Positions 8,093-17,072 of a stretch of DNA of 41,263 nt are shown here, piece after piece. The translations under genes and the position numbers were made by a program. The stretch covers positions 1 through 41,263 of the forward strand of contig NZ_AORV01000011.1 in assembly GCF_000350485.1 (NCBI RefSeq), written 5' to 3'. This DNA comes from Ruminiclostridium cellobioparum subsp. termitidis CT1112. Lineage in GTDB: Bacteria > Bacillota > Clostridia > Acetivibrionales > DSM-1351. Position 1 is the first letter of the stretch. Each line of letters starts with the position of its first letter. The notes below the pieces were generated by a model. The model was not told the origin of the DNA and made no database searches. It saw nothing but the letters and a program-made list of their open reading frames with translations.

Positions 8093-9121
8093 ATGAGTTT
8101 GGATATCCTGAAAAAACAGTTGAAAGAAAGCAGGCTGCAGAATATTTACCTGTTTACGGGCGCAGAAGAATATTTGAAAAAATATTATGCAAATGCCATT
8201 TCCAGGCTTATAATCCAGGAAGAAAACAAGGAATTCAACTATATTTATTTTGAAGGAAAAACAGAGGTTGAGGCAATCATATCCAACTGTGAAACCTTAC
8301 CCATGTTCAGCGATAAAAAACTTGTCGTTGCAAAAAATACCGGTCTCTTTAAAGGGAAAAAAGGAGAAACCGCCGATTCGGGAACCGACAAGAAATCCGG
8401 AAAGGACAAGCTGGCCGGTTACCTAGAAAATATTCCGGATTACACCTGTCTGATATTTATTGAAAGTGAAATCGACAAGAGAATAAAGCTTGTCAATACA
8501 ATAAAAAAATGCGGTCTTATAGTCGAGATGGATTACCAGAAGCCGGCCGATCTTGTCAAATGGGTGGTTAAGGTATTTGGCAGCTATAATAAAAGCATAG
8601 ATCAGATGACAGCTTCATATATTGTTGAAAACAGCGAATATTCCATGACAGAGCTGCTCAACGAAATAGACAAGCTGGTAAATTATGTGGGAAATAAAAA
8701 TGAAATATCTTTAAAAGAAGCGGAAATGGTATGCAACAAGACAATTAAAAGCAGGATATTTGATCTCACTGACGCTATTTCCGAAGGGAACAATTCCAGG
8801 GCATTGTCACTGTTAAATGATATGGCGGCATTGAAAGAGCCCATGCAGAAAGTTTTATTCATGATAATCCGGCAAATAAGGATGGTGTACAGGATAAAGC
8901 AGTTGAGAAAACAGGGGGTAAGGGAGGACGCTGCTGCAAAACAACTGGGGCTGACCCCTTTTGTGGCATCAAAAGTTATGAATGTCAGCCGTAATCTGGA
9001 TATCAGTGTTCTGGAAAAAGCCATGTACTACAGTCTGGAACTGGATGAGTCCATAAAAACGGGAAAAATGTCCGATAGGATTGCAATTGAGTTGTTGATA
9101 GCTTCAATGGGACAAAAATGA
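8093..9121 (+). CDS. holA: DNA polymerase III delta subunit
   Basis: A 342-residue clamp-loader delta subunit, which opens the beta sliding clamp during replication. The start resembles HolA proteins (YLFTGAEEYLKKYY replaces the usual YLLYGEEEYL), followed by the AAA+-like fold without a Walker A, as expected for delta. The C-terminal part has the typical LLNDMAALKEPMQKVLFMI and the helical collar ending in SDRIAIELLIASM. AAAGGAG precedes the ATG. It follows comEC by 76 bp, a neighbour order common in Firmicutes, so co-transcription is likely. Confidence 0.92.
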   Translation: MSLDILKKQLKESRLQNIYLFTGAEEYLKKYYANAISRLIIQEENKEFNYIYFEGKTEVEAIISNCETLPMFSDKKLVVAKNTGLFKGKKGETADSGTDKKSGKDKLAGYLENIPDYTCLIFIESEIDKRIKLVNTIKKCGLIVEMDYQKPADLVKWVVKVFGSYNKSIDQMTASYIVENSEYSMTELLNEIDKLVNYVGNKNEISLKEAEMVCNKTIKSRIFDLTDAISEGNNSRALSLLNDMAALKEPMQKVLFMIIRQIRMVYRIKQLRKQGVREDAAAKQLGLTPFVASKVMNVSRNLDISVLEKAMYYSLELDESIKTGKMSDRIAIELLIASMGQK

Positions 9122-9122
9122 A

Positions 9123-9165
9123 GTTGACCTGAAAGACATGGCTAATACTCGTCTTCCAAGTCAAC
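9123..9165 (+). other. Stem-loop between holA and recJ
   Basis: GTTGACCTGAAAGAC pairs with GTCTTCCAAGTCAAC at 13 of 15 positions around a 13-base loop. It starts two bases after the holA stop. No T-run follows, so it is not a standard terminator; mRNA protection or processing is possible. Confidence 0.5.
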
Positions 9166-9189
9166 CTGTGAATTTATGGGGGGCGTAAA

Positions 9190-10953
9190 TTGGAAAAGTG
9201 GATTTTAAAAAATCCTAAGAATGACTTTGAAAAAATGTCAGAGGCTTTAGGTGTGAGTCCTTTATTGTGCAGGATTATGGTAAACAGGGGGATTTCTGAT
9301 TATGATACCGCCAGGAGATTTATAAGCTCCGATATTGCCGATCTGTACGATGCAAGAGGTATGAAGGACCTTGAAAAGGGCGTTAATATAATAACCGATA
9401 AAATAAAAAAAGGCTGTAAGATAAGAATAATCGGAGATTACGATGTGGACGGGGTGGTCAGCACTTTTATTCTGTACAGGGCTTTGGCCAGGTGCGGAGC
9501 AGAAGTTGATTATGCCATACCTCACAGAATATTTGACGGATATGGCATAAACAACAGTATTATCGATAAAGCGAAAGAGGACAATGTTGATACCATTATA
9601 ACCTGTGATAACGGCATTGCGGCAACCGAACAGATCAAATATGCCAAAGCCGCAGGTCTTACGGTGGTTGTTACCGACCACCACGAGGTTCCCTTTGTTG
9701 AAACGGAAAATAATGAAAGGCTGCATATATTGCCCGAAGCAGATGCGGTAATTGATATAAAGCGTGCTGACTGCGGCTATCCGTTCAAACTTCTCTGCGG
9801 AGCCGGAGTAGCATTTAAATTTGTCCAGGTGCTTTACAGCGAAATGGAAGTTCCGGTTAATGAATGCGATGACTTTTACGAATTTGTTGCAATAGCTACG
9901 GTTTGCGACGTGGTGGATCTGGTGGGTGAAAACAGGATTCTGGTGAAGAAAGGTCTTTCTGTCATAGGTCAGACTAAAAATATCGGGTTGAAAGCACTTA
10001 TGAAACAGACCGGGATTTTTGGAAAGGAAATAGGTGTTTATCATCTTGGGTTTATTATCGGGCCGTGCATCAATGCATCCGGAAGGCTTGACTGGGCCGA
10101 AAAAGGGTTGAAAATGCTCTTGAGTGACAATGATAGGGAGGCTGAGCTACTTGCCCTTGAACTTCACAATCTCAATACAGAAAGAAAGGACATGACTCTG
10201 GCAGGTGTGGAAGAAACGGTAGCGACTATTGAAGGCAGCAGTCTGAAGCAGGATAAAATCCTGGTGGTATACAAACCTGACATACATGAGAGCATAGCAG
10301 GAATAATTGCCGGAAAAATCCGGGAAAAATATAATGTTCCTACATTTATAATAACTGATGCCGAGAGCGGGGTAAAGGGTTCCGGAAGATCCATTGAAGA
10401 ATATAATATGTTTGAAGGACTGTTGAAGTGCAAGGAACTTCTGAACCGTTTCGGAGGGCATCCCATGGCCGCGGGTCTCAGTCTTGACCGGGAGAAGCTG
10501 GAACTGCTGAGAAAGCAGCTTAATGAAACTGCAACCCTCACAGAGGAGGATCTTATTCCAAAAGTGTACATAGATGCAAGAATCCTTCTGTCACATATAA
10601 ATCTCAGGGTTGCAGAGGAACTGTCGCTGCTGGAGCCTTACGGGAAAGGCAATTCAAAGCCTCTATTCGCCGAGAAGGGGATCACTGTAACCAGAGCTGC
10701 AGTGCTGGGCTCCGGGAGGAAAATACTCAAGCTCAGACTTTTGGCGTCTCCGGGTAAGTATATTGACGCAATTTACTTTGGGAATATATGCGACTTTGAC
10801 AATTACATTTCTGAAAAATATGGAGCACGGGAATTAACAAGCCTTTACACAGGTCAAACCAGCCTTGTAAAGCTGGATATCATATTCAATATAGATATAA
10901 ATGAGTATAATGGATACAGGAACGTACAGCTGGTTATGCAGTACTACCGCTGA
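9190..10953 (+). CDS. recJ: Single-stranded-DNA-specific exonuclease RecJ
   Basis: A 587-residue 5'-3' single-strand exonuclease of the DHH phosphoesterase family, acting in recombination and mismatch repair. Motif I is GDYDVDG (Asp83, Asp85, Asp87), motif III is TDHHEV (Asp163-His165), and further acidic motifs follow (VCDVVDL, GPCINASGRLDW). The DHHA1 part has GSGRSIEEYNMFEGL and GGHPMAAGLSL (about 398-432), and a C-terminal OB-like domain completes the protein. The start is TTG, supported by a GGGGGGCG site about five bases upstream. It is 68 bp downstream of holA. Confidence 0.95.
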   Translation: MEKWILKNPKNDFEKMSEALGVSPLLCRIMVNRGISDYDTARRFISSDIADLYDARGMKDLEKGVNIITDKIKKGCKIRIIGDYDVDGVVSTFILYRALARCGAEVDYAIPHRIFDGYGINNSIIDKAKEDNVDTIITCDNGIAATEQIKYAKAAGLTVVVTDHHEVPFVETENNERLHILPEADAVIDIKRADCGYPFKLLCGAGVAFKFVQVLYSEMEVPVNECDDFYEFVAIATVCDVVDLVGENRILVKKGLSVIGQTKNIGLKALMKQTGIFGKEIGVYHLGFIIGPCINASGRLDWAEKGLKMLLSDNDREAELLALELHNLNTERKDMTLAGVEETVATIEGSSLKQDKILVVYKPDIHESIAGIIAGKIREKYNVPTFIITDAESGVKGSGRSIEEYNMFEGLLKCKELLNRFGGHPMAAGLSLDREKLELLRKQLNETATLTEEDLIPKVYIDARILLSHINLRVAEELSLLEPYGKGNSKPLFAEKGITVTRAAVLGSGRKILKLRLLASPGKYIDAIYFGNICDFDNYISEKYGARELTSLYTGQTSLVKLDIIFNIDINEYNGYRNVQLVMQYYR

Positions 10954-11000
10954 AACAAATGATTCCGGCAGGGTTGGATATCCGGCCTCAAAAAAGTATG

Positions 11001-11029
11001 TTGTAAGTGAGTAATTATTTATTTATAAT
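11001..11029 (+). promoter_or_regulatory. Probable sigma-A promoter for apt
   Basis: TTGTAA (11001-11006), a 17-base spacer and TATAAT (11024-11029), 45 bp before the apt start. It lets apt, and perhaps relA onward, be transcribed separately from recJ. Confidence 0.65.
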
Positions 11030-11074
11030 AATATCTATACATAAATTCAGTACCATGAAAAGAGGTATATTTAA

Positions 11075-11590
11075 ATGGACTTAAGAGCTAAGCTGAGACA
11101 TGTAATGGATTTTCCCAAAGAGGGAATTGATTTTATCGATATCACAACTGTACTACAGGATGCGGAAGCCTTTAAAGTGTGCATGGATACCTTTAAGGAA
11201 TATGCGGAGCAGATAGGGGATTTTGACATAATCGTGGGTTCGGAATCCAGAGGTTTCATATTCGGCGCACCTTTGGCATATCAGATGGGGAAAGGTTTTG
11301 TTCCCGTTAGAAAAAGGGGCAAGCTTCCTTATAAAACCATCAGGGTTGAGTATGATCTGGAATATGGAAAAGATGTTCTGGAAATGCATGCAGATGCTGT
11401 CAAGCCCGGGCAAAAGGTTCTCATAGTCGATGACCTGCTTGCAACCGGCGGTACCACTGAAGCTAACATAAAACTCATCGAACAGCTTGGCGGAGAAGTA
11501 GCCGGAATTATTTATTTTATTGAACTCGGTTTTTTGGAAGGCAGAAAGAAATTAGAGGGCTATAAGGTCAATTCGATAGTATCCTTTTAA
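11075..11590 (+). CDS. apt: Adenine phosphoribosyltransferase
   Basis: A 171-residue purine salvage enzyme that joins adenine to PRPP to make AMP. The sequence shows the N-terminal [15 protein letters not shown], the [15 protein letters not shown] core, the KLPYKT flexible loop, and the PRPP motif [14 protein letters not shown] (115-128). Full length for the family. An AAGAGG-like site precedes the ATG. Its place directly before relA is conserved in many Firmicutes and joins purine balance to (p)ppGpp synthesis. Confidence 0.97.
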   Translation: MDLRAKLRHVMDFPKEGIDFIDITTVLQDAEAFKVCMDTFKEYAEQIGDFDIIVGSESRGFIFGAPLAYQMGKGFVPVRKRGKLPYKTIRVEYDLEYGKDVLEMHADAVKPGQKVLIVDDLLATGGTTEANIKLIEQLGGEVAGIIYFIELGFLEGRKKLEGYKVNSIVSF

Positions 11591-11612
11591 TTTATGGCCG
11601 AGTAAAATATTC

Positions 11613-11653
11613 AAGGTGTTTGCGGCTCCAAGCTATACATGGCTTGGGACCTT
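11613..11653 (+). other. Stem-loop between apt and relA
   Basis: An outer AAGGT/ACCTT pair encloses an inner CCAAGC/GCTTGG hairpin. There is no T-run, so it is not a clear terminator. It may partly attenuate or process the apt-relA transcript. Confidence 0.45.
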
Positions 11654-11733
11654 AATAAAGAGTACCGGTATAACAGTAACAATAACGTATAATTAAAATT
11701 TATCAAGTCATTGATGACTAGGTGGAGGATGCT

Positions 11734-13923
11734 TTGACAGATAGCTTTTCAGTGCTGGTTGAAAAAGTACAAAAATATGATCCCAACAGTAACATTGAAC
11801 TGCTTAAAAAGGCATATCATGTGTCAAAGACAGCGCATGAGGGTCAGCAGAGAAATTCAGGGGAGCCCTATATAATTCATCCCGTTGAGGTTGCAATAAT
11901 CCTTGCCGAGATGGAGCTGGACTGCACTGCACTTGTCGCTGCCCTTCTTCATGATACCATTGAGGACACCACCTGTACCTATGAGGAAATAAAAACCCAG
12001 TTCGGGGTTGAAGTGGCTGATCTTGTTGACGGCGTCACAAAACTCACAAAGCTGGGAAAGCTGCCCTTTACCTCCAAGGAAGAGCAGCAGATGGAAAACC
12101 TGCGCAAAATGTTCGTTGCAATGGCAAAGGACATCCGCGTTATTATGATAAAGCTGGCAGACCGGCTGCACAACATGAGAACCCTAAAGTACATGAACGA
12201 GGGCAAGCAGATCGAAAAGGCCAGGGAAACCCTGGAGATATATGCTCCGCTTGCTCACCGGCTTGGTATTTCAAAGATCAAATGGGAGCTGGAAGATATC
12301 TGCCTCAGATATCTGGACCCCAAGGGCTACTATGACCTTGTCGAGAAAATAGCTTTCAAGCGTAAGCAGAGAGAAGCCTATATAGAAGATATCATTAAGA
12401 CCCTACGAGAGAAAACCAGCGAGCTTGGAATAGAGAATTCCCAGATAGACGGCAGACCAAAGCATTTTTACAGTATTTACAGGAAAATGGTAAAGCAGAA
12501 TAAAACACTGGATCAGATATATGATTTGTTCGCCTTCAGAGTGATTGTAAATTCGGTTAAGGACTGTTACGCGGTGCTGGGACTGGTGCATGAACTCTAT
12601 AAGCCCATGCCCGGCAGGTTCAAGGACTATATTGCAATACCCAAACCAAACATGTACCAATCGCTTCATACCACATTGATCGGTCCTGAAGGACAACCCT
12701 TCGAGGTCCAGATAAGGACCTGGGACATGCACAGGGTAGCCGAGGTGGGTATTGCCGCCCATTGGAAGTACAAGGAAGGCGCTATAGGTACAAAGGAATC
12801 CGACAATAAATTTGCATGGCTCAGGCAGCTTCTGGAATGGCAGAAGGATACCAGGGATGAAAGTGAATTTATGGAGACCCTGAAGGTAGATCTTTTTACA
12901 GACGAAGTTTTTGTATTCACTCCCAAGGGAGATGTAGTCAGTCTTCCGTTCGAGTCGACCCCGGTGGATTTTGCATATTCCATTCACAGTGCCATCGGAA
13001 ACAAGATGATAGGAGCCAAGGTTAACGGGAAAATGGTGCCTATCGACTATAAATTGAAGAATGGCGACATAATAGATATTCTTACCTCTTCAACCATACA
13101 TGGCCCCAGCAGGGACTGGCTCAAAATAGTTAAGAGCAGTCAGGCAAAAAATAAGATAAATCAATGGTTTAAGAAGGAAAAAAGAGAAGAAAACATTGTC
13201 AGAGGCAAGGAACTGGTTGAAAGGGAGCTCAAAAAGCAAGGGCTCACCTACAGTCAATTATTCAGAACAGAGTGGGTTGAACTGGTACTGAGGAAATATA
13301 ACTTTGCCACACTTGATGATTTATATGCGGGAATCGGTTACGGTGCCATAACCACCAATAAGGTCATTACCAAACTTAAGGAAGAATTCAATAAAACCCT
13401 CAAGCCTGAAGAAATAGAGCAGATACTTGAATCTATTGCTCAAACCAGAAATGAAAGAAAGAAAAAGAACATCCCTGAAAGCGGTGTGGTTGTCAAGGGT
13501 ATCGACAACTGTCTGGTCAGGCTGTCCCGGTGCTGCAATCCCGTACCGGGCGATGAAATCATTGGCTATATTACCCGGGGAAGGGGAGTTTCGGTGCACC
13601 GCAGCGACTGTATAAATGTTTCGGCGGGGCTTGAAGAAGAGGGCAGACTTATAGATGTCAAATGGTATACCACCAATGACGTGGCATATAAGGCCGACAT
13701 AACCCTGATGGCTAATGACAGGACTTCCCTGCTGCTGGACGTTACAAACAGTATTGCAGAGCTGAAAGTACCCATCAAGGCTGTTAATGCCAGAACCACC
13801 AGAGAGCAGGTAACTGTAATAAATCTCACACTTGAAATAACAAATACCGAACAATTGGAAAAGATAATAAAGAGACTCAGAAAAATAGACAGTGTATTTG
13901 ATGTAACAAGGAATAAACAATAA
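11734..13923 (+). CDS. relA: Bifunctional (p)ppGpp synthetase/hydrolase (Rel)
   Basis: A 729-residue long RSH enzyme controlling the stringent response. Domains in order: HD hydrolase (about 25-180, His73-Asp74 in LLHDTIEDT intact); synthetase (about 235-350, with GRFKDYIA and YQSLHTT); TGS (about 390-450, VFVFTPKG); a helical region; a Cys-containing zinc-finger-like domain (LSRCCNPVPGDEIIGY); and ACT (about 650-725). The RFKD motif (295-298) is the type found in bifunctional enzymes, and the HD pair supports active hydrolysis. A GTG at 11722 is in frame, but GGTGGAGG there is better read as the ribosome site for TTG at 11734, five bases on. Confidence 0.95.
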   Translation: MTDSFSVLVEKVQKYDPNSNIELLKKAYHVSKTAHEGQQRNSGEPYIIHPVEVAIILAEMELDCTALVAALLHDTIEDTTCTYEEIKTQFGVEVADLVDGVTKLTKLGKLPFTSKEEQQMENLRKMFVAMAKDIRVIMIKLADRLHNMRTLKYMNEGKQIEKARETLEIYAPLAHRLGISKIKWELEDICLRYLDPKGYYDLVEKIAFKRKQREAYIEDIIKTLREKTSELGIENSQIDGRPKHFYSIYRKMVKQNKTLDQIYDLFAFRVIVNSVKDCYAVLGLVHELYKPMPGRFKDYIAIPKPNMYQSLHTTLIGPEGQPFEVQIRTWDMHRVAEVGIAAHWKYKEGAIGTKESDNKFAWLRQLLEWQKDTRDESEFMETLKVDLFTDEVFVFTPKGDVVSLPFESTPVDFAYSIHSAIGNKMIGAKVNGKMVPIDYKLKNGDIIDILTSSTIHGPSRDWLKIVKSSQAKNKINQWFKKEKREENIVRGKELVERELKKQGLTYSQLFRTEWVELVLRKYNFATLDDLYAGIGYGAITTNKVITKLKEEFNKTLKPEEIEQILESIAQTRNERKKKNIPESGVVVKGIDNCLVRLSRCCNPVPGDEIIGYITRGRGVSVHRSDCINVSAGLEEEGRLIDVKWYTTNDVAYKADITLMANDRTSLLLDVTNSIAELKVPIKAVNARTTREQVTVINLTLEITNTEQLEKIIKRLRKIDSVFDVTRNKQ

Positions 13924-13985
13924 CTTGCAGTAGTTTGCAATTGGGTTTCCTGAATTATATGGTAAAAGGCAGATTGGAGCAATAG

Positions 13986-14435
13986 ATGAGGGCGGTTGTT
14001 CAGAGAGTTGAAAAGTCCAGCGTGACAGTTGACGGCAGCATTGCGGGAGAGATCGGTAAAGGACTGACGGTGCTGCTGGGAGTGGGTCAGGAGGATTCCG
14101 ACAGGGATATTGATTACCTGGCTGATAAAATAATCAATTTAAGAATATTTGAAGATAATAATGGTAAAATGAACCTGTCACTGCTTGAGGTTGGGGGAGA
14201 GCTCCTGGTTGTTTCCCAGTTCACTTTATACGGAGATTGCAGAAAAGGCAGGAGGCCCGGATATGACAGGGCTGCAAGGCCTGAAGCGGCTAAAGCGTTA
14301 TATGAAGGCTTTGTAGAAAAATGCAGAGGTTTTGGTGTGAAGGTTCAGACAGGGATATTTCAGGCCGAAATGCTTGTGGATATAAGCAATGACGGACCGG
14401 TCACACTTTTGTTGGACAGTAAAAGAGAGTTCTAG
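13986..14435 (+). CDS. dtd: D-aminoacyl-tRNA deacylase
   Basis: A 149-residue enzyme that removes D-amino acids (and glycine from tRNA-Ala) from mischarged tRNAs. Both signature motifs are present: SQFTLYGD (77-84) and the Gly-cisPro segment NDGPVT (135-140). A GGAG site precedes the ATG. It follows relA by 62 bp and is followed 13 bp later by a metallo-hydrolase, so the three are probably co-transcribed. Confidence 0.96.
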   Translation: MRAVVQRVEKSSVTVDGSIAGEIGKGLTVLLGVGQEDSDRDIDYLADKIINLRIFEDNNGKMNLSLLEVGGELLVVSQFTLYGDCRKGRRPGYDRAARPEAAKALYEGFVEKCRGFGVKVQTGIFQAEMLVDISNDGPVTLLLDSKREF

Positions 14436-14448
14436 AAGGGGATGGATT

Positions 14449-15075
14449 ATGAGAATAAAAACTATTACAGGTGGAATGTTTGATTCCTGCGCATATTTGA
14501 TATGTGAAGGAAATAAAGCGGTGCTGATAGATGCAGGTGTAAAAAGTGAAAAGGTTATTGAAGCTGCTGCCGATATGAAGGTTGACATTGAAAAAATAAT
14601 TCTGACCCACGGTCATATTGATCACATTGTTGAACTGGACAGCATTGCTGAAAAGACAGGTGCCAGGGCTTATATTCACATAAATGACGAACCCTCTCTG
14701 ACAGATGCCGGATATAATGTATCGGCATATGCATTTAAGGCACAGACTTTTAATACACAATGTGAGGTTTTAAGGGACGGAAGCATTTTAAGGCTTGGTG
14801 AGCTTGAATTAAAAGTAATTCATACACCTGGACACACGCCCGGATCAATTTGTATACAAGTAAATAATGAGCTGTTCTCAGGCGATACGCTGTTTAATTC
14901 GGGCTATGGCAGAGTCGACCTGCCTAACGGGAGCTTTGAAGATATATACGCTTCCATAGTTGATCAACTTTTCAATCTTCCCGGTGAGACTAGGGTTTAT
15001 CCCGGACACGGAAGGCCGACGACAATAGAGGACGAGAAAATGACCAACCCGATCAAACATGCAATCGAATGGTAA
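14449..15075 (+). CDS. MBL-fold metallo-hydrolase, glyoxalase II-like
   Basis: A 208-residue metallo-beta-lactamase-fold hydrolase of the YcbL/glyoxalase II-like group. Metal ligands: THGHIDH (His54, His56, Asp58, His59), HTPGHTPGS, SGDTLF and the YPGHGRP near the end. It lacks the C-terminal helical domain of true glyoxalase II. A longer frame is open upstream into dtd, but AAGGGG precedes the ATG at 14449 and the extra residues would be the dtd tail in another frame. Gene order dtd-MBL-hemZ recurs in Clostridia. The substrate is unknown. Confidence 0.88.
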   Translation: MRIKTITGGMFDSCAYLICEGNKAVLIDAGVKSEKVIEAAADMKVDIEKIILTHGHIDHIVELDSIAEKTGARAYIHINDEPSLTDAGYNVSAYAFKAQTFNTQCEVLRDGSILRLGELELKVIHTPGHTPGSICIQVNNELFSGDTLFNSGYGRVDLPNGSFEDIYASIVDQLFNLPGETRVYPGHGRPTTIEDEKMTNPIKHAIEW

Positions 15076-15114
15076 CAACAGCCTTGTACTAAAAAGATGT
15101 AAATGGAGATACTG

Positions 15115-16662
15115 ATGATTTTTTACAGAAATACCTGTGACAGCTTTGACTATGAGTTTGAGGATATCATAAAACTATTTTTTTTAAAGGATGAACTTGT
15201 AAAAATTGACGGCCCCCGGGATACCGATTCCGGGGCATTTCTATTGTGCTGCTTTTCCCGGGAGGACGGTCAGGGCCTGAAAATCAATATCAGGCTTCAG
15301 GCTGAAAATTTCGATGAACAGGCCGATATCCCCGTATCTGAGGACGGTCCGGATTCCAAAGGACAGGATATAAATAGGCCGTATATAAAAAGTTTAAAGA
15401 AAAAATTTAAAAGAGAGCTGTTTTTACTGCTGCAAAAGTATACCGGCAAAATTATTCCCTGGGGCGTAATGACCGGGATCAGACCTACCAAGCTGGTAAA
15501 TGAGCTGCTGGACGGGGGCGCCGGTAAAGAACAGATTTTAAAAACACTGACGGAGGATTACTATGTAACTGATAACAAGGCCCGGCTTTTATTTGACGTT
15601 GCCGTCAACCAGCGGGAGCTGTTTAAAAATTCCGTCCCCGGAAGTGTTTCTCTGTATATAGGCATACCCTTCTGCCCAACGCGCTGCCTGTACTGTTCTT
15701 TCAGCTCAAGTACCATAGGGCAGTATAAAAAATCGGTGGATAAATACCTGGATGCGCTGCTGAAGGAAATAGAACATGCATCCGGGCTTATCAAAAGCAA
15801 GGGTCTGAAGATAGAAAGCGTCTATATCGGGGGAGGAACTCCCACCTCTGTGAGCTCGCTTCAGCTGGACAGGCTGCTCAGAGGCATTGAAGACTTGCTG
15901 GATTTGAGCTGCCTGAAAGAATATACTCTTGAGGCCGGCCGCCCCGACACCATTGATTTTGAAAAACTGTCGGTGGTCAGGCGCAGCAGAGTTTCAAGGA
16001 TAAGCATCAATCCGCAGAGTATGAATGCCGCCACACTTGAAAGGATAGGCAGAGACCATACTCCGGCAGAGGTGGAAAAGGCGTTTGGCACAGCACGGGA
16101 ACTGGGCTTCGGCAATATTAACATGGATGTCATATGCGGGCTGCCGGGGGAAGATCCGGACATGTTCAAAGCAACCATGGAAAGAATTGCACAGCTCAAT
16201 CCCGAAAGCATAACCGTTCACACCATGGCAATAAAAAGAGCTTCCAGACTCACCCAGGAGCTTGACAGCTACAGTTTGCACCGGGAATACCGGCAGGTTG
16301 CCGATATGGTGGAGTCTGCACGGGAATACGCTTCACGTATGGGCTTGGAACCTTATTACCTGTACAGGCAGAAAAACATTCTGGGGAATCTTGAAAATGT
16401 GGGCTACAGCAAAAAAGGCAGGGAGAGCCTGTACAATATTCAGATAATGGAGGAAAGACAGTCCATATTCGCCTGTGGAGCAGGTGCTGTTTCAAAGTTT
16501 GTTTTTCCTGATAATAGAATAGAAAGAGCCTTCAATGTCAAAAGTGTTGAAGAATATTTGGGGAGAATAGATGAAATGCTTGAGAGGAAGGAAGCGGCCA
16601 CAGGAGGGTTATTAGGAGAATTATCCAATAATGATATTGACAATATGGGAAGTGAATTTTAA
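15115..16662 (+). CDS. hemZ: HemZ-type radical SAM protein (coproporphyrinogen III oxidase-like)
   Basis: A 515-residue radical S-adenosylmethionine enzyme of the HemZ group. An N-terminal domain of about 175 residues is typical of HemZ rather than HemN. The cluster motif is C187-P-T-R-C191-L-Y-C194, preceded by GIPF and followed by YIGGGTPT and INMDVICGLPGED. HemZ is annotated as an oxygen-independent coproporphyrinogen dehydrogenase; whether it acts in haem synthesis here is not shown by its neighbours. ATG at 15103 is in frame, but GGAG at 15105-15108 better serves the ATG at 15115. A strong promoter for the next operon lies inside its last codons. Confidence 0.87.
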   Translation: MIFYRNTCDSFDYEFEDIIKLFFLKDELVKIDGPRDTDSGAFLLCCFSREDGQGLKINIRLQAENFDEQADIPVSEDGPDSKGQDINRPYIKSLKKKFKRELFLLLQKYTGKIIPWGVMTGIRPTKLVNELLDGGAGKEQILKTLTEDYYVTDNKARLLFDVAVNQRELFKNSVPGSVSLYIGIPFCPTRCLYCSFSSSTIGQYKKSVDKYLDALLKEIEHASGLIKSKGLKIESVYIGGGTPTSVSSLQLDRLLRGIEDLLDLSCLKEYTLEAGRPDTIDFEKLSVVRRSRVSRISINPQSMNAATLERIGRDHTPAEVEKAFGTARELGFGNINMDVICGLPGEDPDMFKATMERIAQLNPESITVHTMAIKRASRLTQELDSYSLHREYRQVADMVESAREYASRMGLEPYYLYRQKNILGNLENVGYSKKGRESLYNIQIMEERQSIFACGAGAVSKFVFPDNRIERAFNVKSVEEYLGRIDEMLERKEAATGGLLGELSNNDIDNMGSEF

Positions 16663-16665
16663 AAT
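16637..16665 (+). promoter_or_regulatory. Strong promoter for the hisS-aspS leader
   Basis: TTGACA (16637-16642), a 17-base spacer and TAAAAT (16660-16665). It overlaps the end of hemZ, so the T-box transcript should begin near 16672, just before stem I. Confidence 0.8.
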
Positions 16666-16694
16666 ATATAGTAGACTATATATAGCAAAGCCTT

Positions 16695-16977
16695 AAAAGG
16701 GAAGAGTAATCAATGCTTCTATTCAGGAAACGGCTGTCCAAAGTCAATCAAGGTTCAAGACTTAATTGACTTAGACTGTGAGCAGCCCATAGTAAAGTTG
16801 ATGAAAGACACCCTCTTTGGAATTCGGTTTCCTGGGCTGGTAGGTTAAAAGCTTACCCGTTTTCTGCGTTAAAGATTTCAAGTAAGTTTCTGCTTGCAGT
16901 TCTTGTATTGTGGAAATTATTAGGGTGGCATCACGGGAAGTTTCCTCTCGTCCCTTGTCGGGATAAGGGGCTTTTTT
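16695..16977 (+). ncRNA. T-box leader controlling hisS-aspS
   Basis: A tRNA-sensing leader. Stem I base: AAAAGGG (16695-16701) with CCCTCTT (16811-16817). Specifier loop: AAGAGTA on the 5' side and GAAAGACA on the 3' side, closed above by ATCAA/TTGAT. An apical arm includes AAGTCAAT/ATTGACTT. The T-box AGGGTGGCATCACGGG is at 16922-16937, followed by a terminator hairpin CCCTT/AAGGG and a T-run ending near 16977. The specifier in the usual place is GAC (16807-16809, Asp), overlapped by CAC (His). The TGGC bulge would pair with a GCCA end, matching the G73 of tRNA-Asp. So it probably senses uncharged tRNA-Asp. Confidence 0.93.
16949..16977 (+). terminator. T-box regulated terminator
   Basis: CCCTT and AAGGG form the stem around GTCGGGAT, followed by GCTTTTTT. 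It is the off-state hairpin that competes with the T-box antiterminator. Confidence 0.8.
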
Positions 16978-17072
16978 ATTGTCCAGGGCAGAAAACTTTT
17001 TTGACAATTACTAATTGGCATGGTTTATGTGAATAATTAAAATTATATATTTTTATGATGGGAGTTGTGCAA

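Noticed and set aside
9262-10044. A 260-codon frame antisense to recJ
   Set aside because: recJ is intact with all motifs on the other strand; the antisense product has no domain and no ribosome site.
12403-12987. A 194-codon frame antisense to relA
   Set aside because: It lies wholly within the conserved synthetase and TGS region of relA and shows no protein-like pattern.
16809-16811. CAC as the primary specifier of the T-box
   Set aside because: It would use the first base of the lower helix (CCC), and the TGGC bulge does not fit the C73 of tRNA-His; GAC fits both position and bulge.
17055-17072. ATG at 17055/17058 as the hisS start
   Set aside because: GGGAG at 17060-17064 lies after them and is correctly spaced for ATG at 17073.
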